A stretch of 48,734 nt of DNA from contig JANQLL010000003.1 in the NCBI GenBank assembly GCA_028280605.1, forward strand, positions 1 through 48,734. The letters are read 5' to 3'. The translations under genes and the position numbers were made by a program. The notes below the pieces were generated by a model. The model saw only the letters and a program-made list of their open reading frames with translations. It made no database searches and was not told the origin of the DNA. Shown here one piece after another: positions 1 through 9,300 of the stretch. Origin of the DNA: Candidatus Gastranaerophilales bacterium. GTDB lineage: Bacteria > Cyanobacteriota > Vampirovibrionia > Gastranaerophilales > JANQFW01. Each line of letters opens with the position of its first letter. Within the stretch, counting starts at the first letter, position 1.

Positions 1-355
1 CTCATTAATTAAATTTCAGATTACTCTTTTCAGAGAATAGTCTAATTTATTAAATTTAACACGATTGAATAATCTGAAAAGTATTTTCGAGTTAGTATAT
101 TATTTTCTTTAACTACAAACAATAATATAACACATAAAAACCTAAACTTACTAAGTTTTTATTTTTCAAATATTAATTTAAATTTACTTTATTATTCCAG
201 GGAAAAAGTTTTTTTTTAAAATTTAAGTTTAATTTATAAAAACTTGAAAATATGTTCACCACATGCAATTTCTTTTATTATATCCTTTTATATAATAAGT
301 ATTTATAATAAAAATTGAAGAGAGTTAGGATAAAAGACTATAAAGAGAGTTATTG
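1..355. other. AT-rich intergenic region upstream of the 401-aa hypothetical gene
   Basis: No gene seen. It holds one copy (55-96) of a 42-nt inverted repeat whose partner is at 4267-4308. A short dyad (TTCAGATTA at 16-24 with TAATCTGAA near 70-78) overlaps that copy. The rest is A/T-rich and probably contains the promoter of the gene starting at 356, but no convincing -35/-10 pair stands out. Confidence 0.6.
55..96 (+). repeat. 42-nt inverted repeat, left copy
   Basis: Read on the plus strand this matches the reverse complement of 4267-4308 at about 40 of 42 positions, including 28 consecutive identical bases. The copies face each other across about 4.2 kb containing ilvC and three unknown genes. 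The left copy is about 260 nt upstream of the gene at 356. Confidence 0.85.
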
Positions 356-1561
356 ATGATTTATACAGAGTGTACATTTAACTCACCAATTTATATTAGC
401 CCAAATCAAATGAACTTTAACTATATGGTTATACATAAAGATACATTCTACTTTATAGACAAGTATAAGCTAATTAGTATCTTGCAAAAAGTTCATCTGT
501 TAAACAATTTTTTAGATTATTTTTGTGAAAACTCTATAGATGACTTATCAAAATGGCTTCTTTCTAACAATATATTAAATAAAAATTTTTTAGAAGAAAT
601 TAGTCATTACTACATTCCCGCAAATAATTTTAAAAATAATTTTGGCAACAAAATTAATATTTTTAATAGGGATCAAAACCTTAAGCCCGAAATTTGCACA
701 GAATTAATTAAACATTCTATAAAAAACAGCATTATTTTTTCTAAAGTTAATAAAAATATAGACGACTTTAATCAACACGCCCAGGCATACACAGATAAAT
801 TATTTAAAAACTTGTCAGAAATAAATAATGTAAAAACTTACCTTAAACACAACAAATTTTATCAAAGTAGCATTTTAAAGGAAATACTTGAATCCTATTT
901 GGTTAAAAACTTTAATGTACAATTATTAAATAACCTTCAAGCAGTTGAATCGCTTAAAATTAAAACAAATATAATTAACAACAATGGATTATCTCTTTAT
1001 AAAAAAGGAAGGCTACAAAAAAGTCAAAATAAGCAACTAAAACTAAAAACACCTCGTGTATTTGAATGCATGGAGATAAATTCTTCATTTGATATAGAAA
1101 TTAGCCCTAATCAAAATTTAACATATTCTATATTTAATCCTCTTTTAGAAAATATTAAGGATTCCAGCTATCAGCTTACTCAGGCTAAAATACACTTTGA
1201 GGCAGAATACTTAAATAAAATATGCAAAATTGAAAAACCATCTTTTTTCAACAATATAAATAATAGCTATAACACAAAGCAAACAACCAAACAGTTATCT
1301 TGCAGCCTACTAGAGTTGCAATACTTCCAGATAAAAAAACAAATTGAAAATATCAAAAATTCTAATTTTCTATTAACTCCTAATTACATTGATTCATTTG
1401 ATTTAATTTGTTTATTAAATTTAAATGATACTTCTTTAGATAAAATTAACAAATCATTCTTTGATAAAAAACAAAATATTGAAAGCAAATATATTGAACT
1501 ATATTATCAGCAAGATAACATAACATTCCTTTCTTGCGATTATATATATATTAATTTTTAA
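356..1561 (+). CDS. Hypothetical Asn/Lys-rich protein, 401 aa
   Basis: I do not recognise a family. The protein is rich in Asn, Lys, Ile and Leu with no clear signal peptide or membrane segment. The short motif ISPNQ occurs twice, near the N-terminus (IYISPNQ) and near residue 247 (IEISPNQ), each followed by an aromatic/Asn-rich stretch, which may hint at a duplicated module. A TTG three bases upstream could also start the frame. ATG 356 is preferred because AGAGAG at 344-349 is six bases upstream. The gene is monocistronic and ends just before a strong terminator. It is probably lineage-specific. Confidence 0.6.
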   Translation: MIYTECTFNSPIYISPNQMNFNYMVIHKDTFYFIDKYKLISILQKVHLLNNFLDYFCENSIDDLSKWLLSNNILNKNFLEEISHYYIPANNFKNNFGNKINIFNRDQNLKPEICTELIKHSIKNSIIFSKVNKNIDDFNQHAQAYTDKLFKNLSEINNVKTYLKHNKFYQSSILKEILESYLVKNFNVQLLNNLQAVESLKIKTNIINNNGLSLYKKGRLQKSQNKQLKLKTPRVFECMEINSSFDIEISPNQNLTYSIFNPLLENIKDSSYQLTQAKIHFEAEYLNKICKIEKPSFFNNINNSYNTKQTTKQLSCSLLELQYFQIKKQIENIKNSNFLLTPNYIDSFDLICLLNLNDTSLDKINKSFFDKKQNIESKYIELYYQQDNITFLSCDYIYINF

Positions 1562-1591
1562 CTTTTAACTCGAATCTTAACCAAACTTTCT

Positions 1592-1616
1592 ATGCAGACA
1601 GAAGTCTGCATTTTTT
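1592..1616 (+). terminator. Rho-independent terminator of the 401-aa gene
   Basis: Perfect 8-bp stem ATGCAGAC / GTCTGCAT with a 4-nt loop, followed by six T on the plus strand, 30 bases after the stop codon. Confidence 0.85.
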
Positions 1617-1632
1617 ATTAATTTCTTATAAC

Positions 1633-1660
1633 AAAAGACTGCCATTGTCGGCAGCCTTTT
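1633..1660 (-). terminator. Rho-independent terminator of ilvC
   Basis: On the minus strand AAAAGGCTGCC pairs with GGCAGTCTTTT (one G-U) around a 6-nt loop; the 3' arm supplies the T tract. It lies just beyond the ilvC stop. Confidence 0.75.
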
Positions 1661-1691
1661 GAGCAAATTTGATTCTATATAATAAAGTTTA

Positions 1692-2726
1692 TTATCTTTC
1701 GTTATCGTTTATTAATTGATCGTCATTAATCCAGCTCATCATATTTCTTAAGTTAGTTCCAACTTGCTCTATCTGATGCTTTTTATTCTCTTCTCTGGTT
1801 CTCTTAAGTGTTGGCATTCCATCATTATTTTCTTTAATAAATTCTTTAGCAAACTCGCCGGATTGAATTTCTTCTAAAACTTTTTTCATTGCTACTTTAA
1901 CTTCTGGACCTACTACTCTAGGACCTCTTGTCACATCACCAAATTCTGCAGTATCACTTATAGAATAACGCATATCAGCGATACCGCCCTGGTAAATAAG
2001 ATCAACAATTAATTTTAATTCATGTAAACACTCAAAATATGCCATCTCTGGCGGATATCCTGCTTCAACAAGGGTTTCAAATCCTGCTTTTATTAATGCT
2101 GATGCACCACCACATAATACAGCTTGTTCACCAAATAAATCTGTTTCTGTTTCATCTTTAAAGGTTGTTTCAATTATACCGGCAGTCCCGCCACCAATTG
2201 ATCCTGCATAAGCAAGCGCCACGTCAAATGTATCATTAGAAAGATTTTGACCAACTGCAATTAAAGCAGGTACGCCTCTACCCCTGCTGTATTCAGCTCT
2301 TACTAAGTGACCAGGACCTTTTGGAGCAGCAATAAATGTATTTACATTTGCAGGCGGAACAATTTCTTTGTAAAGAATACTAAATCCGTGAGCAAAGCCT
2401 AAGTACATTCCTTCTGTTAAATGTGGAGCGATATGATTTTCATAAACTTCACGGTGAACTGTATCCGGTAATAAAATGACTACAACATCAGCCCATTTTA
2501 CAGCTTCTTCAAAAGGCTTACAATCAAGTCCTGCTTCTTCAACTCTGGCTTTAGACTTAGAACCTTCTCTTAAGCCTACACAAACATTAACACCTGACTC
2601 TTTTAAATTTTGAGCGTGTGCATGCCCTTGGCTTCCAAAGCCTAAAACAGCAACTTTTTTAGTTAATATAGGATTTCTATCTATGTCTTTGTCATAGTAC
2701 AATTTTAATGTGTTTGCAGCTTGCAT
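1692..2726 (-). CDS. ilvC: Ketol-acid reductoisomerase (class I, short form)
   Basis: Second common step of valine and isoleucine synthesis: Mg-dependent alkyl migration and NAD(P)H reduction of acetolactate or acetohydroxybutyrate. The N-terminal Rossmann fold has the GxGxxG-like [12 protein letters not shown] at 29-40. The coenzyme-specificity loop reads LREGSKS at about 52-58, whose serines are typical of NADPH-preferring enzymes (inference). The knotted C-terminal domain begins near residue 185 with [11 protein letters not shown], holding the conserved metal-binding Asp and Glu. Length (344 aa) is normal for class I. AGGAGG at about 2736-2742 fixes the ATG start. It is monocistronic here, with no ilvBN or leu genes beside it. 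Confidence 0.97.
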   Translation of the reverse strand: MQAANTLKLYYDKDIDRNPILTKKVAVLGFGSQGHAHAQNLKESGVNVCVGLREGSKSKARVEEAGLDCKPFEEAVKWADVVVILLPDTVHREVYENHIAPHLTEGMYLGFAHGFSILYKEIVPPANVNTFIAAPKGPGHLVRAEYSRGRGVPALIAVGQNLSNDTFDVALAYAGSIGGGTAGIIETTFKDETETDLFGEQAVLCGGASALIKAGFETLVEAGYPPEMAYFECLHELKLIVDLIYQGGIADMRYSISDTAEFGDVTRGPRVVGPEVKVAMKKVLEEIQSGEFAKEFIKENNDGMPTLKRTREENKKHQIEQVGTNLRNMMSWINDDQLINDNER

Positions 2727-2823
2727 TCTCTAAATTCCTCCTAGTTTATTTTGTTTGCTTAATTTAACAATATTATTAAAAAATTTATTTTTCAATTTAA
2801 AACTTTATTACCTACCTAAATTC

Positions 2824-2852
2824 ATTATAAAACAAACAAGTTTGTATGTCCG
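2824..2852 (-). promoter_or_regulatory. Probable ilvC promoter with operator-like palindrome
   Basis: Minus-strand CGGACA (2847-2852), 17-nt spacer, TATAAT (2824-2829). The spacer contains the perfect 14-nt palindrome ACAAACAAGTTTGT (2832-2845), an arrangement typical of a repressor site. The start codon is about 100 nt downstream. Confidence 0.5.
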
Positions 2853-2891
2853 TATAGTATGTATAATCAGTAAAAAAATACATCTTTAAAT

Positions 2892-2918
2892 AAAAAAAAA
2901 GGCAGTTAAACCGCCTTT
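2892..2918 (-). terminator. Rho-independent terminator of the 42-aa small gene
   Basis: On the minus strand AAAGGCGG pairs with CTGCCTTT (one mismatch) around a 5-nt loop and runs into nine T. It sits 38 bases after the stop codon of the small ORF at 2956-3084. Confidence 0.8.
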
Positions 2919-2955
2919 CCTGAAAAGAGAAAATAAATTTAGTCCAAAAACAACG

Positions 2956-3084
2956 CTAATTTTCCATCGATGCCTCATAAAATCCCTTTGTATTATCGAA
3001 AGCTACTTCAATAGCTTCCAACAAAGGAGTAAATACAGACACCAAAACAGCTATTCCACAAATAAAAAGAGATAAAGTTTTCAT
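2956..3084 (-). CDS. Small single-pass membrane or secreted protein, 42 aa
   Basis: A 42-codon ATG frame starting MKTLSLFICGIAVLVSV and ending YEASMEN. The N-terminus (one Lys, then about 17 hydrophobic residues) looks like a transmembrane anchor or uncleaved signal; the remaining ~20 residues are acidic. GAGGCAGAG about 10 bases before the ATG can act as ribosome-binding site. It has its own terminator (2892-2918) and a large dyad upstream (3129-3177), which supports a real short transcript. I do not recognise a family. A toxin-like or membrane-regulator peptide is possible but unproven. Confidence 0.6.
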   Translation of the reverse strand: MKTLSLFICGIAVLVSVFTPLLEAIEVAFDNTKGFYEASMEN

Positions 3085-3128
3085 ATCTCTGCCTCGCTAA
3101 ATTTTTCACTAAACTAAACTAAAGACAT

Positions 3129-3177
3129 AGAACACTATACCTTTAGTATATGAGACTATATCATGGTATAGTGTTCT
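3129..3177. promoter_or_regulatory. 13-bp perfect inverted repeat (candidate operator)
   Basis: AGAACACTATACC at 3129-3141 is repeated as its exact complement GGTATAGTGTTCT at 3165-3177, with a 23-nt AT-rich spacer. Neither side has a proper T tract, so an operator is more likely than a terminator. It lies 45 bases upstream of the 42-aa gene on the minus strand. Confidence 0.6.
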
Positions 3178-3323
3178 TTATAAAATTTCAACCTATTTTT
3201 GAATTTTCATAAATTATATAAACAAAAGTAAAGCAATAAAAAGAAATTATTACTTTACTCTAATTTTTTAATTAAATAATTAGAATTTTTTAATTTTTAG
3301 CTAGCTTTATACCCCAAAAAGTA

Positions 3324-3662
3324 CTATTTACTATCAGAACTGTCTAATTCATCTAATTCTACTAACTCTTTAACATTAAAAGTTTTCTTTTGAATTCTAT
3401 GCATTACAGCGTCTATTAAAAGTTCAAAAGACCTCGATCCTTCTACTTCAGGTGAAAACTCCCTAAGCAAAGAATTTTTTACCATATCTCTAAGCAATTC
3501 TACCGAAGCAACATTTTTTTCATCTAAATCCGGATACATTAACTTTAAATACTGAGATCCCAATTTATAGTCCTGCTTACTGGTAAATAATAACCATTTA
3601 AAATTAGGCCCTAATCTTTTTAGTTTATTGGTAAACTTTAACTTCTTTTTTAGATTCTTCAT
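3324..3662 (-). CDS. Hypothetical basic protein, 112 aa
   Basis: Family not recognised. The first 20 residues are strongly basic (MKNLKKKLKFTNKLKR), the middle is mixed helical, and the tail is acidic (ELDELDSSDSK). No membrane segment or signal peptide. An AGGGA sequence lies about 13 bases before the ATG, so the ribosome-binding site is only fair. Flanked by long AT-rich gaps (3085-3323 apart from the dyad, and 3663-3856, where I see nothing else). The charge pattern would suit a nucleic-acid or partner-binding protein, but that is speculation. Confidence 0.55.
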   Translation of the reverse strand: MKNLKKKLKFTNKLKRLGPNFKWLLFTSKQDYKLGSQYLKLMYPDLDEKNVASVELLRDMVKNSLLREFSPEVEGSRSFELLIDAVMHRIQKKTFNVKELVELDELDSSDSK

Positions 3663-3856
3663 ACCAAAAAATTCCCTTACGTAAAATTGTTAATTAAAAA
3701 CCCTGCCTGTATGCGTGAATTTTTTATTTAATATTGTAAACTTAACTGCTCTAAGCTTATCTTCTCTAAACTTTCCTTTATTTTAACCTACACTTTAATA
3801 TAAAACGTTTAAACCTCAAAAAATTACAAAATCAATAATTTTTTTTACAAAATTTA

Positions 3857-4243
3857 TTACAGATGCGGATCATCTGCTTCTTCTACGTTTAAATTTGAAA
3901 GATTTTTATAAAAAACTACTGTCACAACTGTATCATCATCAACACTTTCATTATAGTTTTTCGCTAAAAAATCAATTATTTTGTCCTTTGATTGGATATC
4001 TTTTTTATATTTAAATACAAGTTCTTCTGTTAAGTCTTTTATCCTCATCAAGCGCATCTTTGTAGAAATAACTGCATCTCTGACAATTTTACTGTCTACT
4101 CTTATATTTACAATCTCACCTTCTTTATAATATTCATTATCAAAATATAAGCTTCCCAATCTTAGTGCTATTTTTTCTACATTTAGGTCCTCTTTAGTTA
4201 CTTCATCATAAAATTGAGCCGGCCAATTGATTGCCTTAGACAT
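3857..4243 (-). CDS. Conserved hypothetical protein, 128 aa (cyanobacterial-type family)
   Basis: The opening SKAINWPAQFYDEV, the central ALRLGSLYFDNEYYKEGEIV and the ending EEADDPHL recall a small conserved family I associate with Cyanobacteria. That link is from memory, not a search. EGEIVNIRVDS resembles the beta-strand core of ASCH/PUA-like domains, so RNA binding is conceivable. The protein is soluble and slightly acidic. A good GAGG ribosome-binding site lies just upstream of the ATG. The right copy of the 42-nt inverted repeat (4267-4308) ends 23 bases before the start codon, so it may form the promoter or leader. Confidence 0.65.
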   Translation of the reverse strand: MSKAINWPAQFYDEVTKEDLNVEKIALRLGSLYFDNEYYKEGEIVNIRVDSKIVRDAVISTKMRLMRIKDLTEELVFKYKKDIQSKDKIIDFLAKNYNESVDDDTVVTVVFYKNLSNLNVEEADDPHL

Positions 4244-4266
4244 TCTTTTTTCCTCGTGATGCTTAA

Positions 4267-4308
4267 ACTAACTCTAAGATACTTTTCAGATTATTCAATC
4301 GTGTTAAA
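4267..4308 (-). repeat. 42-nt inverted repeat, right copy
   Basis: Partner of 55-96 in opposite orientation, about 40/42 identical. Relative to the gene it precedes (128-aa ORF), its polarity is the same as that of the left copy relative to the 401-aa gene. It may therefore be a shared regulatory module rather than a random repeat. Confidence 0.85.
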
Positions 4309-4586
4309 GCTAATAAAATAAACATATCTCTGACAATAGTAGTCTTAAGTTTAATTTTGAAACAGAATAAATATATTCTCTTAATATTATATACTAAATA
4401 ATTTCTAAGGCTTATACAATCTAAATGATATTCAAAAATTTTTGGTATTTTTGTACCATTCCTTTTTTATGGAATTACATGCCATACTTAACATAAGTTA
4501 AGATACAAGTTTTGATATAGCTTAAGTTTGATTAAAAACATCAGAGATCGATAGACCACTACCAAAAATTTTAGATAAATTATAAT
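4309..4586 (+). promoter_or_regulatory. AT-rich divergent intergenic region with a -10 abutting the ATG
   Basis: Several small dyads occur: GGTA/TACC at 4444-4457, ATTCC/GGAAT at about 4459-4475, CTTAAC/GTTAAG at about 4487-4502. TATAAT at 4581-4586 ends exactly at the ATG of the next gene. If used, it would put transcription inside the coding region; if not, the gene has no visible Shine-Dalgarno. I cannot decide which. Confidence 0.35.
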
Positions 4587-5495
4587 ATGCAATTTTTAAA
4601 TTTAAAAGATATTGATGAAAATAAAATAAATCACACATTCAAAGAGTCAAGCTTACCCTCCTTCATTTTTTCTCTTATATTTTTGGGTCTATGCATCTTC
4701 TGGGGCTGTATAACCTATAACTCAGGCAATTTCTTTAATTTTTCATTTTCATTAGACTTTGAGTCCCTATTTAGTCTTGTGTTTAAGCTTATTGGCGGAT
4801 TTGTTATTTTTATAATGGCTCTTGTAAGCCCTTTGATATTTTTAATTACTTTTAACAGCTTTTTAGCCACAACAAAAAAAACTAATTGGATTATAAAAGT
4901 ATCTGACGATGGTTTATATATTAAATACAGGTCATACATGAATAGCCATTTTTCTGATAGCACTCCTGAGGCTATCTTTATTCCAGCCCCTGAAATAAAA
5001 TCAGTATATGATGTGTATTCTATAAATATCTTGCCCGGCAGTGAAGGTGGAAGTGAAAAACATAAAAACATTTATCTGGATATTTTATTAAATAATAATA
5101 AAACCTCTGAGCTGAAAGAAGCTCTTAATAAAGAAAGAAATGGCATGTTTGCCCAAAAAGGTTTTATAAACTCAAAATCCAAACATTATCCTGTAAATAT
5201 TCCTGAGCCCGGCATAATTAGAATTGACTGGAAAACCTCTAAAAGTAATATAATACCGGGTATAAAAAAAACTCTTAATATATTAGGATACCATTACTTC
5301 ATAGATTCGATGCTAAAGCTTGAGACAAAAAGCTGGAATAAAGCTGAAGAGAAAGAATTAGATGATTTGATTCTAGAATTATGCCAATCTGGTGATGATA
5401 TTAACGCAGTAAAAGTTATAAAACAAAGATATGGTTATAACACAACAATGGCGGTTAAATTTTTGGATGAAATGAAAGATTCAATGAATAAATAA
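4587..5495 (+). CDS. Hypothetical two-pass membrane protein with L7/L12-like C-terminal motif, 302 aa
   Basis: Two hydrophobic segments near residues 24-45 and 64-95 anchor the protein; a long soluble domain follows from about residue 100. The last 45 residues (ELDDLILELCQSG, then AVKVIKQRYGYNTTMAVKFL) resemble the helix-turn-helix pattern of the ribosomal protein L7/L12 C-terminal domain, a pattern also found at the ends of some bacterial membrane proteins. No ribosome-binding site precedes the ATG, so the start is uncertain. Family not recognised and function unknown. Confidence 0.6.
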   Translation: MQFLNLKDIDENKINHTFKESSLPSFIFSLIFLGLCIFWGCITYNSGNFFNFSFSLDFESLFSLVFKLIGGFVIFIMALVSPLIFLITFNSFLATTKKTNWIIKVSDDGLYIKYRSYMNSHFSDSTPEAIFIPAPEIKSVYDVYSINILPGSEGGSEKHKNIYLDILLNNNKTSELKEALNKERNGMFAQKGFINSKSKHYPVNIPEPGIIRIDWKTSKSNIIPGIKKTLNILGYHYFIDSMLKLETKSWNKAEEKELDDLILELCQSGDDINAVKVIKQRYGYNTTMAVKFLDEMKDSMNK

Positions 5496-5568
5496 AAAAT
5501 CCTCACACGCAGTATAAGTATTTTTAAGGTAAAATTAAAAAAGAAAAATCAAGCCGTAGGAGATTATT

Positions 5569-5793
5569 TTGGGTAAATCAAAACAAAGAATAATTGCTAA
5601 GGCAAAAAATGATAAAAATCAACTTCAAATAACAAGGACTCAAGCCATAGAAATGGCTTATGCCGAACTATGCAAAAATCCATCAAGCAATGATGCAAAA
5701 AAATTAATTTCGCTTTTTGGCCTCAGTGCCGAAGAGTTATCAGAAAAAGGTTTAACATACGAAGTATTAAGGGCGCTTGACGGGATTATTTAA
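5569..5793 (+). CDS. Small hypothetical protein, 74 aa (TTG start)
   Basis: Starts at TTG 5569, fixed by TAGGAG at 5557-5562 at good spacing. The first 25 residues are basic; the rest is helical (ITRTQAIEMAYAELCKNP, then LISLFGLSAEELSEKG). No known domain recognised. Its last eight bases overlap the convergent HD-domain gene (stop at 5786), so the two 3' ends interlock without space for a terminator. Confidence 0.6.
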   Translation: MGKSKQRIIAKAKNDKNQLQITRTQAIEMAYAELCKNPSSNDAKKLISLFGLSAEELSEKGLTYEVLRALDGII

Positions 5794-6379
5794 GCCTAAG
5801 CATAACATTTAAATTAAACTCTTTTTCAAACATTTTCTTCTTTTTTTCCGCTGCAAAAACTTGCATTAAACTGCTGGGCATACTGGTTTCTATTATCAAA
5901 TGCAAAATATGAGAAAATTCATCATAAACGCAATCTATATCTTTTACTATAGAAATATGAGCCCTATCCAAACCATCTGCCAGCCTGCAAATGGCACTCA
6001 GCTTTCTAACCAAATTTCTTGTTTTATTATCAATTAAGCTATCATAACATTTATGATCATCTTTAGGTGGCTTCCCCCTATGATATCTGGCAATATTAGC
6101 TATTATCAAAAGCTCTTGCTCTGTGTAGCCGGCAATACCGTTGTGCATTATCAAGTCATAAGAATGCTTATTATGATTTTTAGCGTCAATAAAATAACCT
6201 ATATCATGTAATAATGAACCTGCGTTTAAATATTCTCTTTCCTGCTCTCCAAAGTTATGCAATAACTTAGCAGTTTTATCAAATAGGATCATAGACAGAT
6301 GATTGACCTGCCTTGCATGATCCAATTCTCTTTCATATAGCTTTAAAAGCTTTTCTACTCCAATTAATTTTTTATTCAT
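5786..6379 (-). CDS. Stand-alone HD-domain phosphohydrolase (Ppx/GppA C-terminal type), 197 aa
   Basis: Metal-binding HD motif residues are visible: H21 (LDHARQV), H58-D59 (LLHDIG), H72 (NKHSYDLI), H100 (ARYHRGKPP) and D135 (RLADGLDRAH). This spacing matches the HD domain fused to exopolyphosphatase/pppGpp phosphatases, but the actin-like catalytic half is absent, so it stands alone. A role in nucleotide (possibly (p)ppGpp or c-di-nucleotide) hydrolysis is inference. It starts seven bases after the CheA-like gene's stop with no obvious ribosome-binding site, implying translational coupling. It is the third gene of the MCP-CheA-HD operon, tying it to signal transduction. Confidence 0.8.
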   Translation of the reverse strand: MNKKLIGVEKLLKLYERELDHARQVNHLSMILFDKTAKLLHNFGEQEREYLNAGSLLHDIGYFIDAKNHNKHSYDLIMHNGIAGYTEQELLIIANIARYHRGKPPKDDHKCYDSLIDNKTRNLVRKLSAICRLADGLDRAHISIVKDIDCVYDEFSHILHLIIETSMPSSLMQVFAAEKKKKMFEKEFNLNVMLRLK

Positions 6380-6386
6380 AATTTAA

Positions 6387-9300
6387 TTAAATCAATGTTC
6401 TAATAGATGACAATAACTCTTCCTGGTCAAAGTTACCTTTAGTTATATATGCATTAGCTCCTAACTTTAAGCCTTTCATTCGATCAATTTCCGAAGCCAA
6501 AGATGTTACCAAAATAATCGGTACAGACTTAAAGTTATCATCTTTTCTTAATCTTTCTGTTAATTCATATCCATTTATTTCAGGCATTTCTACATCGCTA
6601 ACAATAAGGTCAAATTTATCCGAAGCTACTTTGGTTAAGGCATCAAGACCATTGATAGCTACTGTTACATCATATCCGGCAGCCCTCAATATATTTCTCT
6701 CAAGTATCCTTGTAGTAACAGAATCATCCACAACTAATATTTTTTTGCGCTTAATAGCCGGATTTTCTTCCTTAGTTATTGATTGTTTACTAGTATTCAT
6801 ACCAATACTGGAATAAGCAGACTTGATTAAATCATTAACATTTAAAATTAAGCACAACTCACCAGAGCCCAAAGTAGTAACACCACCAACATTCCTAACT
6901 CTGACCAACGGTGCGGTTAAATTTTTATGTAGAATTTCTTGATCTCCAAGAAGCTTATCTATAATAAAACCAACAGGCCTATCATCAGATTCTATGACAA
7001 TTACAACTATTTTTTCCGAATCAACTTTACAATGGGGCATTTCTAATATTTCAGAGAGGTAAAAAACCGGAACAGGCTTGCTATCTACCAATATAGTTTC
7101 TTTGCCTTCCTTATGAAAAATATCATGACTATTTAATAATAAAGCTGTTTTTATCGAACCGGTAGGAATAGCAAAAGTTTGATTATTAACACTAACCAAA
7201 AATGAATTAATTGTTGCCATTGTAACGGGTAATTGAATAGAAACCTTACAACCTTTTCCGTATTCAGACTTAATATTTACTTTACCGTCCAATTGTATAA
7301 TCTTGGAATAAACAACATCCAAACCAACACCTCGACCTGATAAATCTGTAACAGCCTCACCAGTTGAGAAGCCCGGCCAAAAAATTATATTCATAACCTG
7401 TTCATTACTCATTGTGTTTAATTCATTTGAGGTTAAAAAGCCTTTTTCAACAGCTTTTTGTTTTATTGCATCAAGATTAATACCTTTACCATCATCTGAT
7501 ATCTCAATTAAAACACTATTTTCTAAATGATATGCAGCCAGGAGAATTTTACCTGCAGGAGGTTTACCTTTATTAACCCGTTCTTGCGGTGTTTCTATTC
7601 CATGATCAATAGAGTTTCTTATTATATGCATCAAAGGTGATTTTATATCTTCTATAATTTTTTTATCTACGCTTGTTTGACTACCGACAATTTCAAAGTC
7701 AATTTCCTTTTCATGCTCTCTTGAGATATCTCTTATCATTCTGGGGAAAATATGAAAAATAGTAGCAAGCGGTAATACCCTGATACTTTTTATCTTTTCT
7801 TCCAGTTCATTAACAATCAAGCTTAATCTTGCATCATCTTCTTGAATTGTTTTATATAGAGCATTCATCTTATCCATAAACTCTAATAATTGGAGTGAAC
7901 TGTCCTCAAAAATAGTTGATATACTTTTATTTTGAGAATAAATTGATGTGCCTGAAGGCAAATCCTGAGGTCGAACAGGTCTTTTATCCAAAAATTTAAC
8001 GATTTGTTTTGCTTTGGTTAATTCTCTATGACAGTCTTCTGCACCGGTCATTATCTTTTCAATTTCACTTAAATGCTCTTTTGCTTTAATTTTGGTTATA
8101 ATCAACTCACCTACCTGATTTACCAGTTGATCCAGCTTTTTTGTATCAACTCTTAAAGTTCTTATTGTATTATTTTGAGAAGAATTTGAAAAAGATTTTT
8201 GCTCATCTGATTCTTGAGGCTCATCTCTAATAATATGAGGAGCAACTTCATCAGAAGGAGCAGGAGATAAAAACATATTATTATAGGTAACTTCATCTAT
8301 ACGTTCTTCTCTATCAACAAAATCACTTTCTGACTGTTCAGATACAGACATTTTTAACATTTGATAAATTATATCTAACCTTTGTATTATCAACTCAGGA
8401 TCTTCTATCAGCGAATCATCCTGGCTTAACAATAACAACTCCAGACTTTCTATACATTGTTTTAAAATATCACCTATTTCCGCATCCGGTATAATCGATT
8501 TTTCTTTTAAAAAACTAAAAATATCCAAAAACTTATTTAAAAGATTTGCGTGCCTCTCTTCTATACAATTTGATAACAAATTATTTAATATAGCCAAAAT
8601 ATTATCTGTAGCACTTAAGTCTCTATCCAAAAAAGAATTACAATTATCTTTTAGTTTTTCTAAAAATTCCATTAAATGCTTACTAACATCATAATTATGA
8701 ATTTTAACAGGTTCAGTATCAATGTCAGCCTTTATTACTTCATCTTTTACCAGCCCTATTTGCCCCGCAATATTTTCTAAAACTTCTTCCTGGTCTTCTA
8801 TCTGCAGAGTATCAAAATCATCAATATTTAAAACATTCTTAAAAAATTCAACTATAGAGCCAACCATCTCATCAATATCATCAGCTTCCGACTCTAATAA
8901 AAAACCACTCCCCTTAACTACACTATCAAGCTTTATTAATAAATCTTGAATCAAATCTTTTATTGAATTATTACCCAAATTTTGCACTTTAATAAATAAA
9001 TCACCAATATCATTATGAAAATCAGTAATTAAATCAATATTCAAAAGATCATTTCTCAATTCATCTGAATATTGTTGTATATCTATAACTACTTTACAAT
9101 TACGCTCACAAAATTTTATTGTTTCTTCATCACCTTTTAAAAGTACAGGACCTTCGGAAAGGTTAGAAATAGCAGAAGTTTCAAAAGATTGTTTTTTTAC
9201 TATTTCTATTGCCTGCAATTCTTGTACAATTTGATCAACTTCAGGAGAACTGTACCCACCTTTTGTATTAATGGACTCTTCAACAATAGATGCTATACAA

